DNA from: Labrenzia sp. R4_2
GTDB taxonomy: Bacteria; Pseudomonadota; Alphaproteobacteria; Rhizobiales; Stappiaceae
Direction of reading: 5' to 3'
Length of the DNA stretch: 64,000 bases
Assembly (NCBI RefSeq): GCF_017743865.1
Contig: NZ_JAGHRJ010000006.1
Coordinates: forward strand, 1 to 64,000
The position numbers and the translations under genes were made by a program. Shown piece after piece: positions 50,889 through 60,296 of the stretch (position 1 is its first letter; the number at the start of each line of letters is the position of its first letter). The notes beneath the pieces were generated by a model, which saw nothing but the letters and a program-made list of their open reading frames with translations, was not told where the DNA came from and ran no database searches.

Positions 50889-51606
50889 GGCCAAAACGGA
50901 CAAGACCCGAAGGTCCAAGCATGGGATCTTGACCTGGAAGGGTTTCCGCAGGCGGCTGGTGCAGCTTCTCGTGGTTCTCTTATTGGTGCCGCCGATCCTG
51001 ACCGTCATCTACTCTGTTGTGCCACCGGTCAGCACCTTGATGCTCGCCCGTTATGTGCAATTTCTCTGGGTGGACAGGCAATGGGTTCCGCTGGAAGACA
51101 TATCGCCCAATCTGATCCGCTCGGTTATTGCGTCGGAAGACGGCAGGTTTTGCATCAGTCACGGGGTGGACTGGGGCGCCTTGCGGGAACAGGTCGAAGC
51201 CCTGAGTGAGGGCGAGCGTCCGCGCGGGGCCAGCACCATCACCATGCAGACGGCCAAAAACCTCTTTTTGTGGAATGACCGGTCCTACATCCGCAAAGGC
51301 ATGGAAATTCCGCTGGCGCTCATGCTGGATGCGATCCTGACCAAAAAACGGATCCTGGAAATCTATCTGAATGTCGCCGAATGGGGTGAAGGCATTTTTG
51401 GGGCCGAAGCAGCCGCCCACGCCTGGTTTGGCAAACCCGCCAAAGACTTGAGCAGCCGGGAAGCGGCGCGGCTGGCCACGGCTCTACCCAATCCGCTTGG
51501 CCGCAACCCGGCAAAGCCGTCGGCAGGACACCAGCGACTTGCGTCCAAGAACGTCGCCCGCGTCCGCAGCGCCGGGCCAATTTTCGAATGTGTTCTGGGG
51601 AAATAG
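50875..51606 (+). CDS. mtgA: Monofunctional biosynthetic peptidoglycan transglycosylase
   Basis: A 243-residue glycosyltransferase-51 enzyme: a basic N-terminus, one membrane anchor (LVVLLLVPPILTVIYSV, about residues 33-49), then ASEDGRFCISHGVDWGAL near 88 with the catalytic Glu in SEDGRF, GASTITMQTAKNLFLW near 121 and ILEIYLNVAEWGEGIFGAEA near 157. It polymerises lipid II into glycan strands. It overlaps cfa by 14 bases. Confidence 0.93.
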   Translation: MPRAEAKTDKTRRSKHGILTWKGFRRRLVQLLVVLLLVPPILTVIYSVVPPVSTLMLARYVQFLWVDRQWVPLEDISPNLIRSVIASEDGRFCISHGVDWGALREQVEALSEGERPRGASTITMQTAKNLFLWNDRSYIRKGMEIPLALMLDAILTKKRILEIYLNVAEWGEGIFGAEAAAHAWFGKPAKDLSSREAARLATALPNPLGRNPAKPSAGHQRLASKNVARVRSAGPIFECVLGK

Positions 51607-51787
51607 TCACAAGCCTCTATCCGCTGGCCGGCATCCCGCCTATCAGGTCAAAAGAAAATTTCATCAATGGGGTGGCAAAACGCCGGCGTTGCCTGTATAA
51701 CGCCGCGCATTCGAACACCTGCGTGCAGCCACGCCCCGGGCTTTCCCGGTCCGGGCCGCATGGGTATGGACCACGGAGAAAAACAAA

Positions 51788-51973
51788 ATGGCCGTTCCAA
51801 AGAGAAAAACCTCGCGCATGAAGCGCGGTTTTCGCCGTTCTTCGGACGCCCTGAAACAGCCGACCTATGTCGAAGACAAGGATTCGGGCGAACTGCGTCG
51901 CCCGCATCACGTTGATCTGAAGACTGGCATGTACCGGGGCCGTCAGATCCTGTCCGCTAAGGACGACGCCTAA
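51788..51973 (+). CDS. rpmF: 50S ribosomal protein L32
   Basis: A 61-residue basic protein starting [20 protein letters not shown], the standard L32 N-terminus, with [17 protein letters not shown] near its end. L32 of this type lacks the four zinc-binding Cys seen in other bacteria, which is usual for alphaproteobacteria. It lies alone with about 180 bases upstream, probably holding its own promoter, and a terminator downstream. Confidence 0.96.
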   Translation: MAVPKRKTSRMKRGFRRSSDALKQPTYVEDKDSGELRRPHHVDLKTGMYRGRQILSAKDDA

Positions 51974-52047
51974 GACGGACATGCTTTCGGGCTGGTCCTG
52001 AAAGCAGCCGTGATCAGGCTGGATCGCCGTATGGCAAAACATGATTG

Positions 52048-52080
52048 AGGCTGACCTTGTTCCGACAGGTCGGCCTTTTT
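52048..52080 (+). terminator. Rho-independent terminator of rpmF
   Basis: AGGCTGACCT at 52048-52057 pairs with AGGTCGGCCT at 52067-52076 (one G-T wobble) and is followed by TTTTTC. It lies 75 bases after the rpmF stop. Confidence 0.85.
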
Positions 52081-52194
52081 CTTTTTGGGGTCGAATAAGT
52101 GGCTAGGCTGGCTGCAGACTTCCACAGAGACTTTCCGGGCCGAAGTTGCTAGACCTTCTGCGAGGATTTTCTTGTTTCACACCGGAGCCGCCTG

Positions 52195-52617
52195 ATGCGC
52201 CTTTTATCCGCTCTTCCGTTCACGCTGTTCGCTCTTTTGATCTACAACGGCTTTGCGTTCACTGCCGGCGCGGCGGACCCGGATTTCTGGTCAACGCCGG
52301 TCCTCTCGATCGCAATGGTCTCCGGTGCCGATTTTCAGTTGCTCGCCAGCGATCTCCTGATCACGGCAGGCCTGTTCTTCTTGTTTATCGAAATCCTGAA
52401 AGCCACACGGATCGGCAAGGCCGCCGTCGTCGATCACATGCTGTCCGTGCTGGTGTTCGTTGCCTTCCTGGTGGAGTTCCTGATCATTCCACAGGCGGCG
52501 ACGTCCGTGTTCTTCATCTTAATGGTGATTGCCCTGATCGACGTGATCGCAGGCTTTTCAATCTCCATCACCGGCGCCCGCCGCGACGTCGCCTTCGGCC
52601 ACGGTGAGATGCATTAA
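52195..52617 (+). CDS. Small integral membrane protein, unknown function
   Basis: A 140-residue protein with four hydrophobic helices: LPFTLFALLIYNGFAF, LLITAGLFFLFIEILKAT, MLSVLVFVAFLVEFLII and SVFFILMVIALIDVIAGFSI. The N-terminus is not a cleavable signal peptide by look. The pattern is common in alphaproteobacteria as an uncharacterised conserved membrane protein, here next to rpmF and septation protein genes. The ATG at 52195 follows a GGAG-like GCCGCCTG stretch that is weak, so the start is provisional. Confidence 0.75.
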   Translation: MRLLSALPFTLFALLIYNGFAFTAGAADPDFWSTPVLSIAMVSGADFQLLASDLLITAGLFFLFIEILKATRIGKAAVVDHMLSVLVFVAFLVEFLIIPQAATSVFFILMVIALIDVIAGFSISITGARRDVAFGHGEMH

Positions 52618-52653
52618 TTCAACTAGAAACAGCAGGGTTTATCGAAGACTTGA

Positions 52654-53295
52654 TCAAGCCTCTTCTTCGTCCTCGACAATCGCATGTTTCTGGATCAGCG
52701 GAAGCTGGGTGAGGGTGAAAATCAGGGTGATCGGCATGACCCCGAATACCTTGAAGCTGACCCAGAAGTCGGTCGAGAAACTGCGCCAGACAATTTCGTT
52801 GATCGCCGCAAGGACAAAGAAAAAGACGCCCCAACGAAACGTCAGCTTGCGCCAGCCTTCGTCGGTCAATTTGAACGCGCTGTCGAACACATACCCGAGC
52901 AGGGCCTTGCCGAAGAACAGACCGCCAAGCAGGATGGCGCCGAACAGGCTGTTGACGATGGTCGGCTTCAACTTGATGAAAAGCTCATCGTGGAGCCACA
53001 AGGTCAGTGCGCCAAACACGATCACGACCACGCCGGAGACCAGCGGCATGATCGGCAAACGCTTCGTCAGAGAGAGTGAGACAACCAGCGAGATGGTGAT
53101 CGCCACCATGAATGCGGCTGTTGCCAGAAAGATCGGTTCACCCACCGCTTTGAGGACCGGAAAACTCTCCGCAATTTGCTCACCTCTGGAATTGAAGAGA
53201 AAGAAAACGCCGAGCGGTCCCAACTCCAAGGCCAGCTTCAAGAGCGGCGACAGTTCCTTGCGGGACGGGTCATTCGGGGCACGTTCCAATTCCAT
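52654..53295 (-). CDS. Septation protein A / intracellular septation protein (IspZ/YciB)
   Basis: A 213-residue membrane protein with five to six helices. Family landmarks are [20 protein letters not shown] near residue 22, [20 protein letters not shown] near 108 and the C-terminal [20 protein letters not shown]. YciB proteins affect cell length and envelope energy, probably with the elongasome; the exact role is unclear. It ends with an acidic tail (EDEEEA). It is convergent with the small membrane protein gene upstream. Confidence 0.9.
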   Translation of the reverse strand: MELERAPNDPSRKELSPLLKLALELGPLGVFFLFNSRGEQIAESFPVLKAVGEPIFLATAAFMVAITISLVVSLSLTKRLPIMPLVSGVVVIVFGALTLWLHDELFIKLKPTIVNSLFGAILLGGLFFGKALLGYVFDSAFKLTDEGWRKLTFRWGVFFFVLAAINEIVWRSFSTDFWVSFKVFGVMPITLIFTLTQLPLIQKHAIVEDEEEA

Positions 53296-53401
53296 AAAGT
53301 CTCTCCGGTGCTCAGCTGTCCCGGAAATAGGGATAACCGGGGCGGCCGGTCAAGGCTTGGGGCGCGATAAAGCGCTCAAACCGTCCTGAAAGACACCATG
53401 G

Positions 53402-54226
53402 TCAAGGTTTTCGCCCCGAAACCATATGGATATTCAAGTTGGCAAAACACCGGCCGGCACGGTCCCGCTCTTCAAGATCCTGCCAGAACCTTGCGTTTTC
53501 CGATGACGTGATGACGCCTGCTTCGACACTGCGGGCCGTAATATCGCCAAGGACGCACATGCGGTTGAGGTCGGCCAAACTCTCGAACAACAGGGAATGC
53601 ACACTGTGGTGGGTCAACTCCGTTTGCGTGCCGATCAAATCCACAAGGTCCCGGCCAATTCGCGGATTGACCAGGGCACAGGCATAAACTGCGGCAATCT
53701 TTGTTGCGATCTCCGGGGCGCTCGAGGCAATCACAAAACTTCCCCAATCCGGCTCGGCCGCGCAGAGGATGCCGCCGGGCCTGACGATCCGGAGCATCTC
53801 GGCAATCGCCACCTCGGGCTCTGGGATATGCTGCAGAGACCGGTCAATGCGAACGGCATCGAAAGCACCTGTGTCAGCGGCCAAGGCCTTGATGTCGCTT
53901 TGCTGGAAGTGGATGGAGGCATCGATGCCGCGTGCTGCGGCCTGAATACGCGCCTTTGCCGAGGCGAGAAACTTGGCGCTCAGGTCAAAGCCTGTCACAG
54001 CCCCTCTTGGAACCAGCGCTTTTAGGTGCGGCAGGTCGAAACCAAGACCACAGGCCACATCTGCGACGTGGCTCTCGGGCGACAGTTCCAAAAGTCCATA
54101 AGAGACCTCTTTGTAGGCCTGAAAACCTGGATGCGCAGCCATCAGGTGTAAGAGGCCTTCCAGATTTTCCAACTCCGAACCGGAAAACGCGTCTGCATTC
54201 TGGTAAGCTTGCGCAAGGAACTTCAT
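53402..54226 (-). CDS. Class I SAM-dependent methyltransferase
   Basis: A 274-residue methyltransferase: motif I VADVACGLGFDLPHLKALVP near residue 53, GFDLSAKFLASAKARIQAA near 78, FDAVRIDRSLQHIPEPEVAI near 120 and LRIVRPGGILCAAEPDWGSF near 143. This is the ubiquinone/menaquinone methyltransferase-like subclass, substrate unknown. Its start is a few dozen bases from a divergent DUF3299 gene. Confidence 0.85.
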   Translation of the reverse strand: MKFLAQAYQNADAFSGSELENLEGLLHLMAAHPGFQAYKEVSYGLLELSPESHVADVACGLGFDLPHLKALVPRGAVTGFDLSAKFLASAKARIQAAARGIDASIHFQQSDIKALAADTGAFDAVRIDRSLQHIPEPEVAIAEMLRIVRPGGILCAAEPDWGSFVIASSAPEIATKIAAVYACALVNPRIGRDLVDLIGTQTELTHHSVHSLLFESLADLNRMCVLGDITARSVEAGVITSSENARFWQDLEERDRAGRCFANLNIHMVSGRKP

Positions 54227-54301
54227 AAATCACCGCCGCCCTTAAAACGTATAAGGCGATCATTGCAAGTGAGAGTTGCGCGCGCAAGGGATTATCTTCT
54301 T

Positions 54302-55051
54302 ATGGCTGGGAGCACGCCAACAGGTTTGCGCCGCCCTGCAACTGCCTTTGTCTACGCGGCGCTGACTTTTGCGATTGCGGTCGGTCCGGCAGCGGCCGTC
54401 ACACCGATCGACTGGCCTGATCTCAAGGACCCGACTGCCGCCCGGTATGAGGATGCTTTCGAACACCTCTACCTTTCCGAACTCAGGTCACTTGCCGCGG
54501 TTTACAGGATCCGAAATGGGCTGAAGAGCGGTGGGCTGACCCTTGAGGAGCGCGCCAAGCTGGAGCGCCGCCTGAAGGATGAGGAGGCCAAACTTGCCGC
54601 CGCAGGGATCCAGACCGATCAGCTTCTCGCCCAGCGCGATGAGGTCGCGAGAAGAAGAGCCGAAGCGCGTTTGCAGGGCAATTCGGATCTCGCAGGCAAA
54701 GATGTTGCGATCACCGGCTACGTGATCCCGGTCCTGGATGAAACGGGCGCTGCGAAATACGGCTATCTCGTCTCCGGCTATGGCATGTGCAGTCATGTCC
54801 CGGCACCTGCGCCCAACCAGATCATCTTCTACAGGCTCGAAGAAGATTGGGCGGAGGCCGAACTCTACAAACCCGTTCTTCTGCAGGGCCGCCTCGATCT
54901 GAGTGTCTCAAGACAGACGATCAATCTTCTGGATGGCGATGTGACAATCACCGCATCCTTCGACATGGACGTCACCGATATCCGGGCGCTAGAGCCGCAA
55001 AAAAGAGATGTCGGGGACCGCGGCTTCCGCTCCTTCACACGGAAGCCTTAA
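54302..55051 (+). CDS. DUF3299 domain protein (exported)
   Basis: A 249-residue protein with a probable signal peptide (TAFVYAALTFAIAVGPAAA). The C-terminal half carries the DUF3299 domain, with KDVAITGYVIPVLDETGAAKYG near residue 140, GMCSHVPAPAPNQIIFY near 168 and a final VDITASFDMDV-type beta strand set. A coiled region rich in Glu/Lys/Leu (LEERAKLERRLKDEEAKLAA) sits before it. The function is unknown; relatives are found in gammaproteobacteria next to ABC export genes. The ATG at 54302 gives the signal peptide; the longer frame from 54209 reads into the divergent gene's start. Confidence 0.75.
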   Translation: MAGSTPTGLRRPATAFVYAALTFAIAVGPAAAVTPIDWPDLKDPTAARYEDAFEHLYLSELRSLAAVYRIRNGLKSGGLTLEERAKLERRLKDEEAKLAAAGIQTDQLLAQRDEVARRRAEARLQGNSDLAGKDVAITGYVIPVLDETGAAKYGYLVSGYGMCSHVPAPAPNQIIFYRLEEDWAEAELYKPVLLQGRLDLSVSRQTINLLDGDVTITASFDMDVTDIRALEPQKRDVGDRGFRSFTRKP

Positions 55052-55056
55052 CAGCA

Positions 55057-55080
55057 AAAAGGCGCCCACAGGCGCCTTTT
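55057..55080. terminator. Bidirectional Rho-independent terminator between DUF3299 and phbB
   Basis: AAAAGGCGCC at 55057-55066 pairs with GGCGCCTTTT at 55071-55080 with a CACA loop. The T-run on one strand and A-run on the other serve both convergent genes. Confidence 0.92.
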
Positions 55081-55102
55081 CGTGAGATCGAACCGGCAGG
55101 CT

Positions 55103-55825
55103 TTAAGCCATGTACTGGCCACCGTTGATGGTCATGACCGCGCCGGTCATGAACCCGGCCTTGTCGGAAGCCAGGTAGACAACTGTCTCTGCAATTTCTT
55201 CCGGTTTGCCCAGCCGGCCAACCGGGATGCCACCGACGATGGCTTCCAGGACCTTCTCAGGCATCGCAGCAACCATATCGGTGCCGATGTAGCCCGGGCA
55301 CACGCAGTTGACGGTGATGCCCTTGAAGGCGTTTTCCTGAGCCAGCGCCTTTGTAAAGCCGATCACACCGGCTTTTGCGGCGGAGTAGTTGGTCTGGCCC
55401 ATCTGACCCTTTTGGCCGTTGATGGACGAGATGTTGATGATACGTCCGGAGCCCCGGCTGCGCATGCCGTTGATCACCGGGTGCGTCATGGTGAACATGG
55501 AATCAAGGTTGGTGGACATCACGGCCCGCCATTGATCGAAGTCCATTTTATGGAACATGCCGTCACGTGTGATACCGGCGTTGTTGACCAGAACTTCAAC
55601 CGGGCCGAGATCGCTTTCCACCTGTGCAATGCCGGCAGCGCAAGCATCCGGATCGGAAACGTCCCACTTGTAAACATGAATGCCGGTCTCTGCCTTGAAG
55701 GCTTCAGCCTTCTCGGTATTCCCGGCGTAAGTGGCCGCCACGGTGTAACCCGCTTCCTTCAATCCGCGTGAGATTGCCTCGCCAATACCGCGGGTGCCTC
55801 CGGTAACCAATGCCACCTTGCTCAT
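55103..55825 (-). CDS. phbB: Acetoacetyl-CoA reductase
   Basis: A 240-residue SDR: VTGGTRGIGEAISRGLKEAG near residue 8, LVNNAGITRDGMFHKMDFDQ near 86 and the catalytic NISSINGQKGQMGQTNYSAAKAG near 135-157 (Tyr and Lys). The NAGITRD and GQMGQTNYSAAKAG stretches are typical of PhbB/PhaB. It reduces acetoacetyl-CoA to (R)-3-hydroxybutyryl-CoA for PHA synthesis. It follows phaA on the same strand with a 157-base gap; phaC is not in this window. Confidence 0.94.
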   Translation of the reverse strand: MSKVALVTGGTRGIGEAISRGLKEAGYTVAATYAGNTEKAEAFKAETGIHVYKWDVSDPDACAAGIAQVESDLGPVEVLVNNAGITRDGMFHKMDFDQWRAVMSTNLDSMFTMTHPVINGMRSRGSGRIINISSINGQKGQMGQTNYSAAKAGVIGFTKALAQENAFKGITVNCVCPGYIGTDMVAAMPEKVLEAIVGGIPVGRLGKPEEIAETVVYLASDKAGFMTGAVMTINGGQYMA

Positions 55826-55982
55826 GTATTCCCCTCCTGGTTTCCCCTCTACGGCCTTTCCGGCACGTTTGAGTTCATTACAAGTTTATTCCGGGATGTA
55901 GTCATGGCAGGGCGCCTCCTGCCCAACCATGACCAATGTCAAAGAAACCTCTCTATGGTTTCAGACTTTCGGGTAAGCCGCC

Positions 55983-57164
55983 TTAGCGCTCCAGGCACAT
56001 GGCAACGCCCATGCCGCCGCCGATGCAGAGCGTGGCGAGGCCTTTCTTGGCATCGCGGCGAACCATCTCGTGCAGCAAGGTGCAGAGAATGCGGGCACCG
56101 GACGCTCCGATCGGGTGACCGATCGCGATGGCACCGCCATTGACGTTGACGATGTCCGGGTTCCAGCCCATGTCCTTGTTGACCGCGCAGGCCTGAGCAG
56201 CGAACGCTTCATTGGCTTCCACCAGATCCAGCTCTTCCGCGGACCAGCCGGCTTTTTCCAGCGCTTTGCGCGAGGCCGGAATCGGACCGGAGCCCATGAT
56301 GGTCGGGTCAACACCGGCTGTGGCCCAAGAGGCGATCTTGGCAAGCGGGGTGAGGCCGCGCTTTTCAGCTTCCGCAGCGCTCATGACAACAAGGGCTGCG
56401 GCCCCGTCATTGATGCCCGACGCGTTCGCAGCGGTCACAGTGCCTTCCTTGTTAAAGGCCGGGCGAAGCTTTTGCATGGCGTCGATTGTCGCCCCATGGC
56501 GGATGTACTCGTCATCCTCGACAATGATGTCGCCCTTGCGGGTCTTCACCGTAAACGGGGTGATCTCGTCCTTGAACTTGCCGGCCTTCTGGGCAGCTTC
56601 CGCCTTGTTCTGAGAGGCAACGGCAAACTCGTCCTGCTGCTCGCGGGTGATCTGCCATTTCTCGGCAACGTTCTCTGCGGTCTGACCCATATGGTAGCCG
56701 TTGAACGCGTCCCACAGGCCGTCCTTGATCATGGTGTCGACCATCTTGTAGTCGCCCATTTTGTAGCCGGCACGCATCGGAGCGCAGTGCGGCGACATGG
56801 TCATGTTTTCCTGACCACCTGCGATCATGACGGTCGCATCACCGGTCTGGATTTGCTGCGCTGCAATCGCAACGGTGCGAAGACCTGAACCGCACACCTG
56901 ATTGAGGCCCCACGCTGTTGCGCCATCGGGAATGCCAGCGGCAATCGCAGCCTGCCGCGCCGGGTTTTGGCCCTGTCCGGCGGTCAGAACCTGTCCGAAA
57001 ACAACCTCATCCACATCCGCGCCATCGACTTTGGCCTGCTCCAGAGCAGCCTTGATGACATGCGCCCCAAGCTCATGTGCTGGCGTGTTTGCGAAAGATC
57101 CATTGAAAGACCCAACCGGGGTGCGGGTCGCACTGACAATAACAACGTCGGTGGAAGCGCTCAT
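55983..57164 (-). CDS. phaA: Acetyl-CoA C-acetyltransferase (beta-ketothiolase)
   Basis: A 393-residue thiolase: [18 protein letters not shown] near residue 85 with the nucleophilic Cys, [20 protein letters not shown] near 342 (His) and the final [13 protein letters not shown] near 380 (second Cys). It joins two acetyl-CoA to acetoacetyl-CoA, the first step to polyhydroxybutyrate. The ATG at 57164 with GGAG upstream is preferred to the TTG at 57176. A good -35/-10 pair lies about 85 bases upstream, and phaR is divergent. Confidence 0.95.
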   Translation of the reverse strand: MSASTDVVIVSATRTPVGSFNGSFANTPAHELGAHVIKAALEQAKVDGADVDEVVFGQVLTAGQGQNPARQAAIAAGIPDGATAWGLNQVCGSGLRTVAIAAQQIQTGDATVMIAGGQENMTMSPHCAPMRAGYKMGDYKMVDTMIKDGLWDAFNGYHMGQTAENVAEKWQITREQQDEFAVASQNKAEAAQKAGKFKDEITPFTVKTRKGDIIVEDDEYIRHGATIDAMQKLRPAFNKEGTVTAANASGINDGAAALVVMSAAEAEKRGLTPLAKIASWATAGVDPTIMGSGPIPASRKALEKAGWSAEELDLVEANEAFAAQACAVNKDMGWNPDIVNVNGGAIAIGHPIGASGARILCTLLHEMVRRDAKKGLATLCIGGGMGVAMCLER

Positions 57165-57247
57165 ATTACTCTCCAAACTTCTGGCCGTCTGTTGGCCTTG
57201 GATGGGTGACCTCTTTCACGGCCTCCCTGAACCGTGACGATGAAGGG

Positions 57248-57276
57248 ACTAGAACTTGCAGCGGGTAGTGTGTCAA
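57248..57276 (-). promoter_or_regulatory. Probable phaA promoter
   Basis: On the minus strand TTGACA (57271-57276) and TCTAGT (57248-57253) are 17 bases apart, a consensus -35 and a 4-of-6 -10. The leader to the phaA start is about 75 bases. The rest of the 314-base phaA-phaR gap shows no gene. Confidence 0.5.
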
Positions 57277-57437
57277 CCGTGACAACCCCTATGACGGTGT
57301 TGTTTTCGCTGTTGCGGCATTATCCTTTCGTCACTGCACATAAAAAGGCTGGCACGAGACAATACGATTGGCTTAGTCTCATAGTCGGAGGAGATGACAG
57401 GTCTGCGAAGACATTGTCGTCAATAGATAAACAGCCA

Positions 57438-57455
57438 CTGCAGGCGCGCAGCTGC
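57438..57455. promoter_or_regulatory. Candidate PhaR binding site upstream of phaR
   Basis: The stretch from 57438 to 57455 has CTGCAG, then GCAGCTGC, giving CTGC at 57438-57441 and GCAG at 57448-57451 in inverted orientation, with a second CTGC at 57452-57455. TGC/GCA-rich dyads are the sites of the PHA-responsive repressor PhaR, which controls its own gene. It lies about 25-40 bases before the phaR start. Confidence 0.35.
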
Positions 57456-57478
57456 GGAATGAAAGGCGGAACCATCCG

Positions 57479-58063
57479 ATGGCCAAGACCAGCGAGCCGA
57501 CAATCATCAAGAAATACGCCAACCGGCGGCTCTACAATACCGGCACCAGCACCTATGTGACCCTTGAGGATCTCGCGGTGATGGTGAAGGGGGAGGAAGA
57601 TTTTGTCGTTTATGATGCCAAGTCCGGGGACGACATCACCCGGTCTGTTCTGACTCAGATCATTTTTGAGCAAGAAGCAAAAGGAACGAACCTTCTGCCT
57701 GTATCCTTCCTTCGGCAGCTGATCGGATTTTATGGAGACAGCATGCAGGGCCTCGTGCCCAGCTATCTGGAATACTCCATGACTTCGCTGACCAAGGAAC
57801 AGGAAAAACTCCGCGCCCAGATGAGTGAAGCTTTCGGCGCGACCGCCTTCGACGCCATTGAAGATCAGGTAAAGCGCAACACGGAAATGTTTGAGCGGGC
57901 GATGAAAATGTTCATGCCGTTTCCGACTGGTGAAGGTTCGGCAGCTGCAGCGGCGGGTTCAGACAAGAAACCCGCGCAGCCGGAATCCAGCGACCTGGAT
58001 GACATGAAACGGCAGCTGGAAGAAATGCAGAAGACGATCAGCAAACTGACTGACAAGCCCTGA
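57479..58063 (+). CDS. phaR: Polyhydroxyalkanoate synthesis repressor
   Basis: A 194-residue protein. The PHB_acc_N DNA-binding domain is at residues 8-70 (IIKKYANRRLYNTGTSTYVT and LEDLAVMVKGEEDFVVYDAK), followed by the PHB-accumulation domain (ILFEQEAKG-like stretch, then FLRQLIGFYGDSMQGLVPSY) and a Gln/Lys-rich C-terminal helix (DDMKRQLEEMQKTISKL). PhaR binds PHA granules and, when free, represses phasin genes and itself. It is divergent from phaA/phbB and has a strong terminator. Confidence 0.95.
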   Translation: MAKTSEPTIIKKYANRRLYNTGTSTYVTLEDLAVMVKGEEDFVVYDAKSGDDITRSVLTQIIFEQEAKGTNLLPVSFLRQLIGFYGDSMQGLVPSYLEYSMTSLTKEQEKLRAQMSEAFGATAFDAIEDQVKRNTEMFERAMKMFMPFPTGEGSAAAAAGSDKKPAQPESSDLDDMKRQLEEMQKTISKLTDKP

Positions 58064-58083
58064 TCGGATCTCTTTCTGAAACG

Positions 58084-58117
58084 AAAAAGCGGCGGTCCAT
58101 ATGGAACGCCGCTTTTT
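58084..58117 (+). terminator. Rho-independent terminator of phaR
   Basis: AAAAAGCGGCG at 58084-58094 pairs with CGCCGCTTTTT at 58107-58117; the loop holds a further small dyad. It lies 20 bases after the phaR stop and works in both directions for the convergent gene. Confidence 0.92.
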
Positions 58118-58127
58118 GCTTATCTGA

Positions 58128-58559
58128 TCAGCCGCAGTCTGCGACGAGTTTGACGGCCTCAATGCCGGCGACCGCACAGGCTTCATCGTTTTCGGACGTA
58201 TCACCGGTGATGCCGACGGCGCCGAGGGTTTCACCCTCTTCATTTTTCACCAGTACCCCACCCGGCACCGGAATGATCGCTCCGCCGGAGGCCCCGTTCA
58301 GGGCATTCACAAAATGCGGACGGGTTTCTGCGTTGGCGTTGAGCCAGCGTGTGCCTGTGCCCACCGCCAGTGCACCAACCGCTTTGCCGGTTGCGATCTG
58401 CGGACGCATGATGGAAGACCCGTCCTGGCGTTTCAGCGCAATCGCATGACCGCCCGCATCCAGAACCACCACCGTCAATGGCTTCAGGCTAAGTTCTGCT
58501 GCTTTTTCGAATGCGGCAGAAATGATGGTCTCTGCGGTTGAAAGTGTGAGTTTGCGCAT
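58128..58559 (-). CDS. GlcG/HbpS-family protein (DUF336)
   Basis: A 143-residue protein of the GlcG/HbpS fold: LTVVVLDAGGHAIALKRQDG near residue 30, GALAVGTGTRWLNANAE, and GGVLVKNEEGETLGAVGITG near 105. Members bind heme or small molecules and are common in catabolic operons (GlcG in glycolate use), often annotated without function. AAGGAG precedes the ATG at 58559; a longer frame from 58622 adds an unrelated N-terminus. Confidence 0.85.
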   Translation of the reverse strand: MRKLTLSTAETIISAAFEKAAELSLKPLTVVVLDAGGHAIALKRQDGSSIMRPQIATGKAVGALAVGTGTRWLNANAETRPHFVNALNGASGGAIIPVPGGVLVKNEEGETLGAVGITGDTSENDEACAVAGIEAVKLVADCG

Positions 58560-58695
58560 TGAGCTCGTTCTCCTTAAGGTGCGGGCCAAGATTGCCAGCT
58601 TGCTAACAGAGCAGCCCGGCATGGAATAGAGTGATTATTCAACAAGCATTTGCGGCCAATAGGAAACAATCGCCAGCCGCCATGGGGGGAATTCA

Positions 58696-60291
58696 GTGAA
58701 GCGGGACTTTCAAGCACCAGGCAGATCACCGGTATTTGCACGAGAAGCTGCTGTTGCGACCTCCCATCCGCTGGCGACAAGCGCCGCGATCGAAGTGCTG
58801 CAAGATGGTGGCAATGCCGTTGATGCAGCCATTGCGGCTGCCGCCGTGCAAGCCGTCGTTGAACCACATATGACCGGCATTGGCGGTGATTGCTTCGCTC
58901 TGGTCACCGAGCCGGACGGCCGGCTGACCGGCTTCAACGGTTCTGGCGCGGCGCCGCGCGCAGCCAGCCCTGAAAAACTTGCAGAGCTGGGCGTTTCTGA
59001 AATCACCGACACCTCGCCTCATGCGGTGACGGTACCGGGTGCCATTCGGGCTTGGGAAACCCTCCTGAAAGCCCATGGCACTCGCCAGTTCAAATCCCTG
59101 TTCAAGCGTGCAATCGAGTACGCGCGGGACGGTTTTCCGGTTGCGCCGCGTGTTGCAAGCGACTGGACAAAGAACGTTGACAAACTGGCAGCAGATCCGG
59201 TCTCCGCAGCCCGGTATCTTGTCAACGGAGCCGCGCCCGAAATTGGACAAGTTCTGAAATACCCGCATCTCGCGGCAACACTCGAAGCCATTGGCGACGA
59301 GGGGGCAGATGCCTTCTATTCCGGCGCGATTGCTGAAGACATCGTTGGTGCCCTTGCCGCCAAGGGCGGTGTCATGACAACCGATGATCTTGCTGCCTGC
59401 CACACAACGGCAGTCTCTCCAGTTGTCCGCGAGTACAAGGGCCATGCGATTGCAGAGCTGCCGCCCAACGGGCAGGGCGTAATTGCGCTGATCATGCTGG
59501 GCATTCTGGAGCGCTTTCATCTTGAAAGTCTCGACCCGTTCGGGACCGAGCGCTTCCACCTGGAAATGGAAGCCGCCCGCCTCGCCTATGCGGTCCGTGA
59601 TCACTATGTCACCGACCCAGGCTATATGGACATCTGCCATACCCGATTGATCGGCGAAGACTACATCGATCAGCTTGCGCAGCGCATTTCCATCGACAAA
59701 CGGCAGACCGACATTGCCGAAACCAGCCTCGCGCCGCAAACCGACACGATCTACCTGAGCATCGTCGACAAGGACGGATTGTCGGTTTCTTTCATCAATT
59801 CCCTGTTCAGCGATTTCGGCAGCGGTATCATCGCACCGGAAAGCGGCGTCCTTCTGCATTGCCGTGGCCGCTCGTTCAAGGCGCAACCGGGCTTTGCCAA
59901 CTCCATCGCCGGCGGCAAACGCCCGATGCACACGATCATTCCAGCCGCGGCCTTGAAAAACGGCGCTCCATGGCTCTCCTTCGGCGTCATGGGCGGTCAT
60001 TATCAAGCCTGCGGTCATGCGCATTTGCTGACCAACATCATCGATTACGGCATGGATGTGCAGGCGGCGATCGACTTCCCACGGATGTTCTTCGATCTGG
60101 AAACCCATGCCTTGCAGGCAGAACGCCTTGTTCCACCGTCCACCATTGAGGGCCTGAAGGCGCTTGGACATACGGTTGTACCAGCCCAAGGCGCGATTGG
60201 CGGCAGCCAGGCGATCATGATCGACAAGGCGCGCCATGTCCTGACGGCAGGATCCGATCCACGCAAGGACGGCCACGCGGCAGGGTATTAA
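58696..60291 (+). CDS. Gamma-glutamyltransferase family protein
   Basis: A 531-residue GGT-fold protein that would mature by autocleavage. N-terminal landmarks: VATSHPLATSAAIEVLQDGG near residue 16 and GIGGDCFALVTEPDG near 66. The autocleavage/catalytic Thr lies in PQTDTIYLSIVDKDG near 350, followed by SVSFINSLFSDFGSGI and KRPMHTIIPAAALKNG. No signal peptide is seen, unlike periplasmic Ggt, so a cytoplasmic or differently exported amidohydrolase is likely. GTG start with GGGGGGA ahead. Its last 60-base stretch is repeated exactly 535 bases downstream inside a broken second copy of the 3' end. Confidence 0.88.
   Translation: MKRDFQAPGRSPVFAREAAVATSHPLATSAAIEVLQDGGNAVDAAIAAAAVQAVVEPHMTGIGGDCFALVTEPDGRLTGFNGSGAAPRAASPEKLAELGVSEITDTSPHAVTVPGAIRAWETLLKAHGTRQFKSLFKRAIEYARDGFPVAPRVASDWTKNVDKLAADPVSAARYLVNGAAPEIGQVLKYPHLAATLEAIGDEGADAFYSGAIAEDIVGALAAKGGVMTTDDLAACHTTAVSPVVREYKGHAIAELPPNGQGVIALIMLGILERFHLESLDPFGTERFHLEMEAARLAYAVRDHYVTDPGYMDICHTRLIGEDYIDQLAQRISIDKRQTDIAETSLAPQTDTIYLSIVDKDGLSVSFINSLFSDFGSGIIAPESGVLLHCRGRSFKAQPGFANSIAGGKRPMHTIIPAAALKNGAPWLSFGVMGGHYQACGHAHLLTNIIDYGMDVQAAIDFPRMFFDLETHALQAERLVPPSTIEGLKALGHTVVPAQGAIGGSQAIMIDKARHVLTAGSDPRKDGHAAGY
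60204..60263 (+). repeat. 60-bp direct repeat, copy 1 (inside the GGT gene)
   Basis: The 60 bases at 60204-60263 are identical to those at 60739-60798 (offset 535). Around this block the two copies diverge: only partial identity upstream and a few changes downstream. The repeat frames the small gene at 60297-60614. Confidence 0.95.
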
Positions 60292-60296
60292 AATCA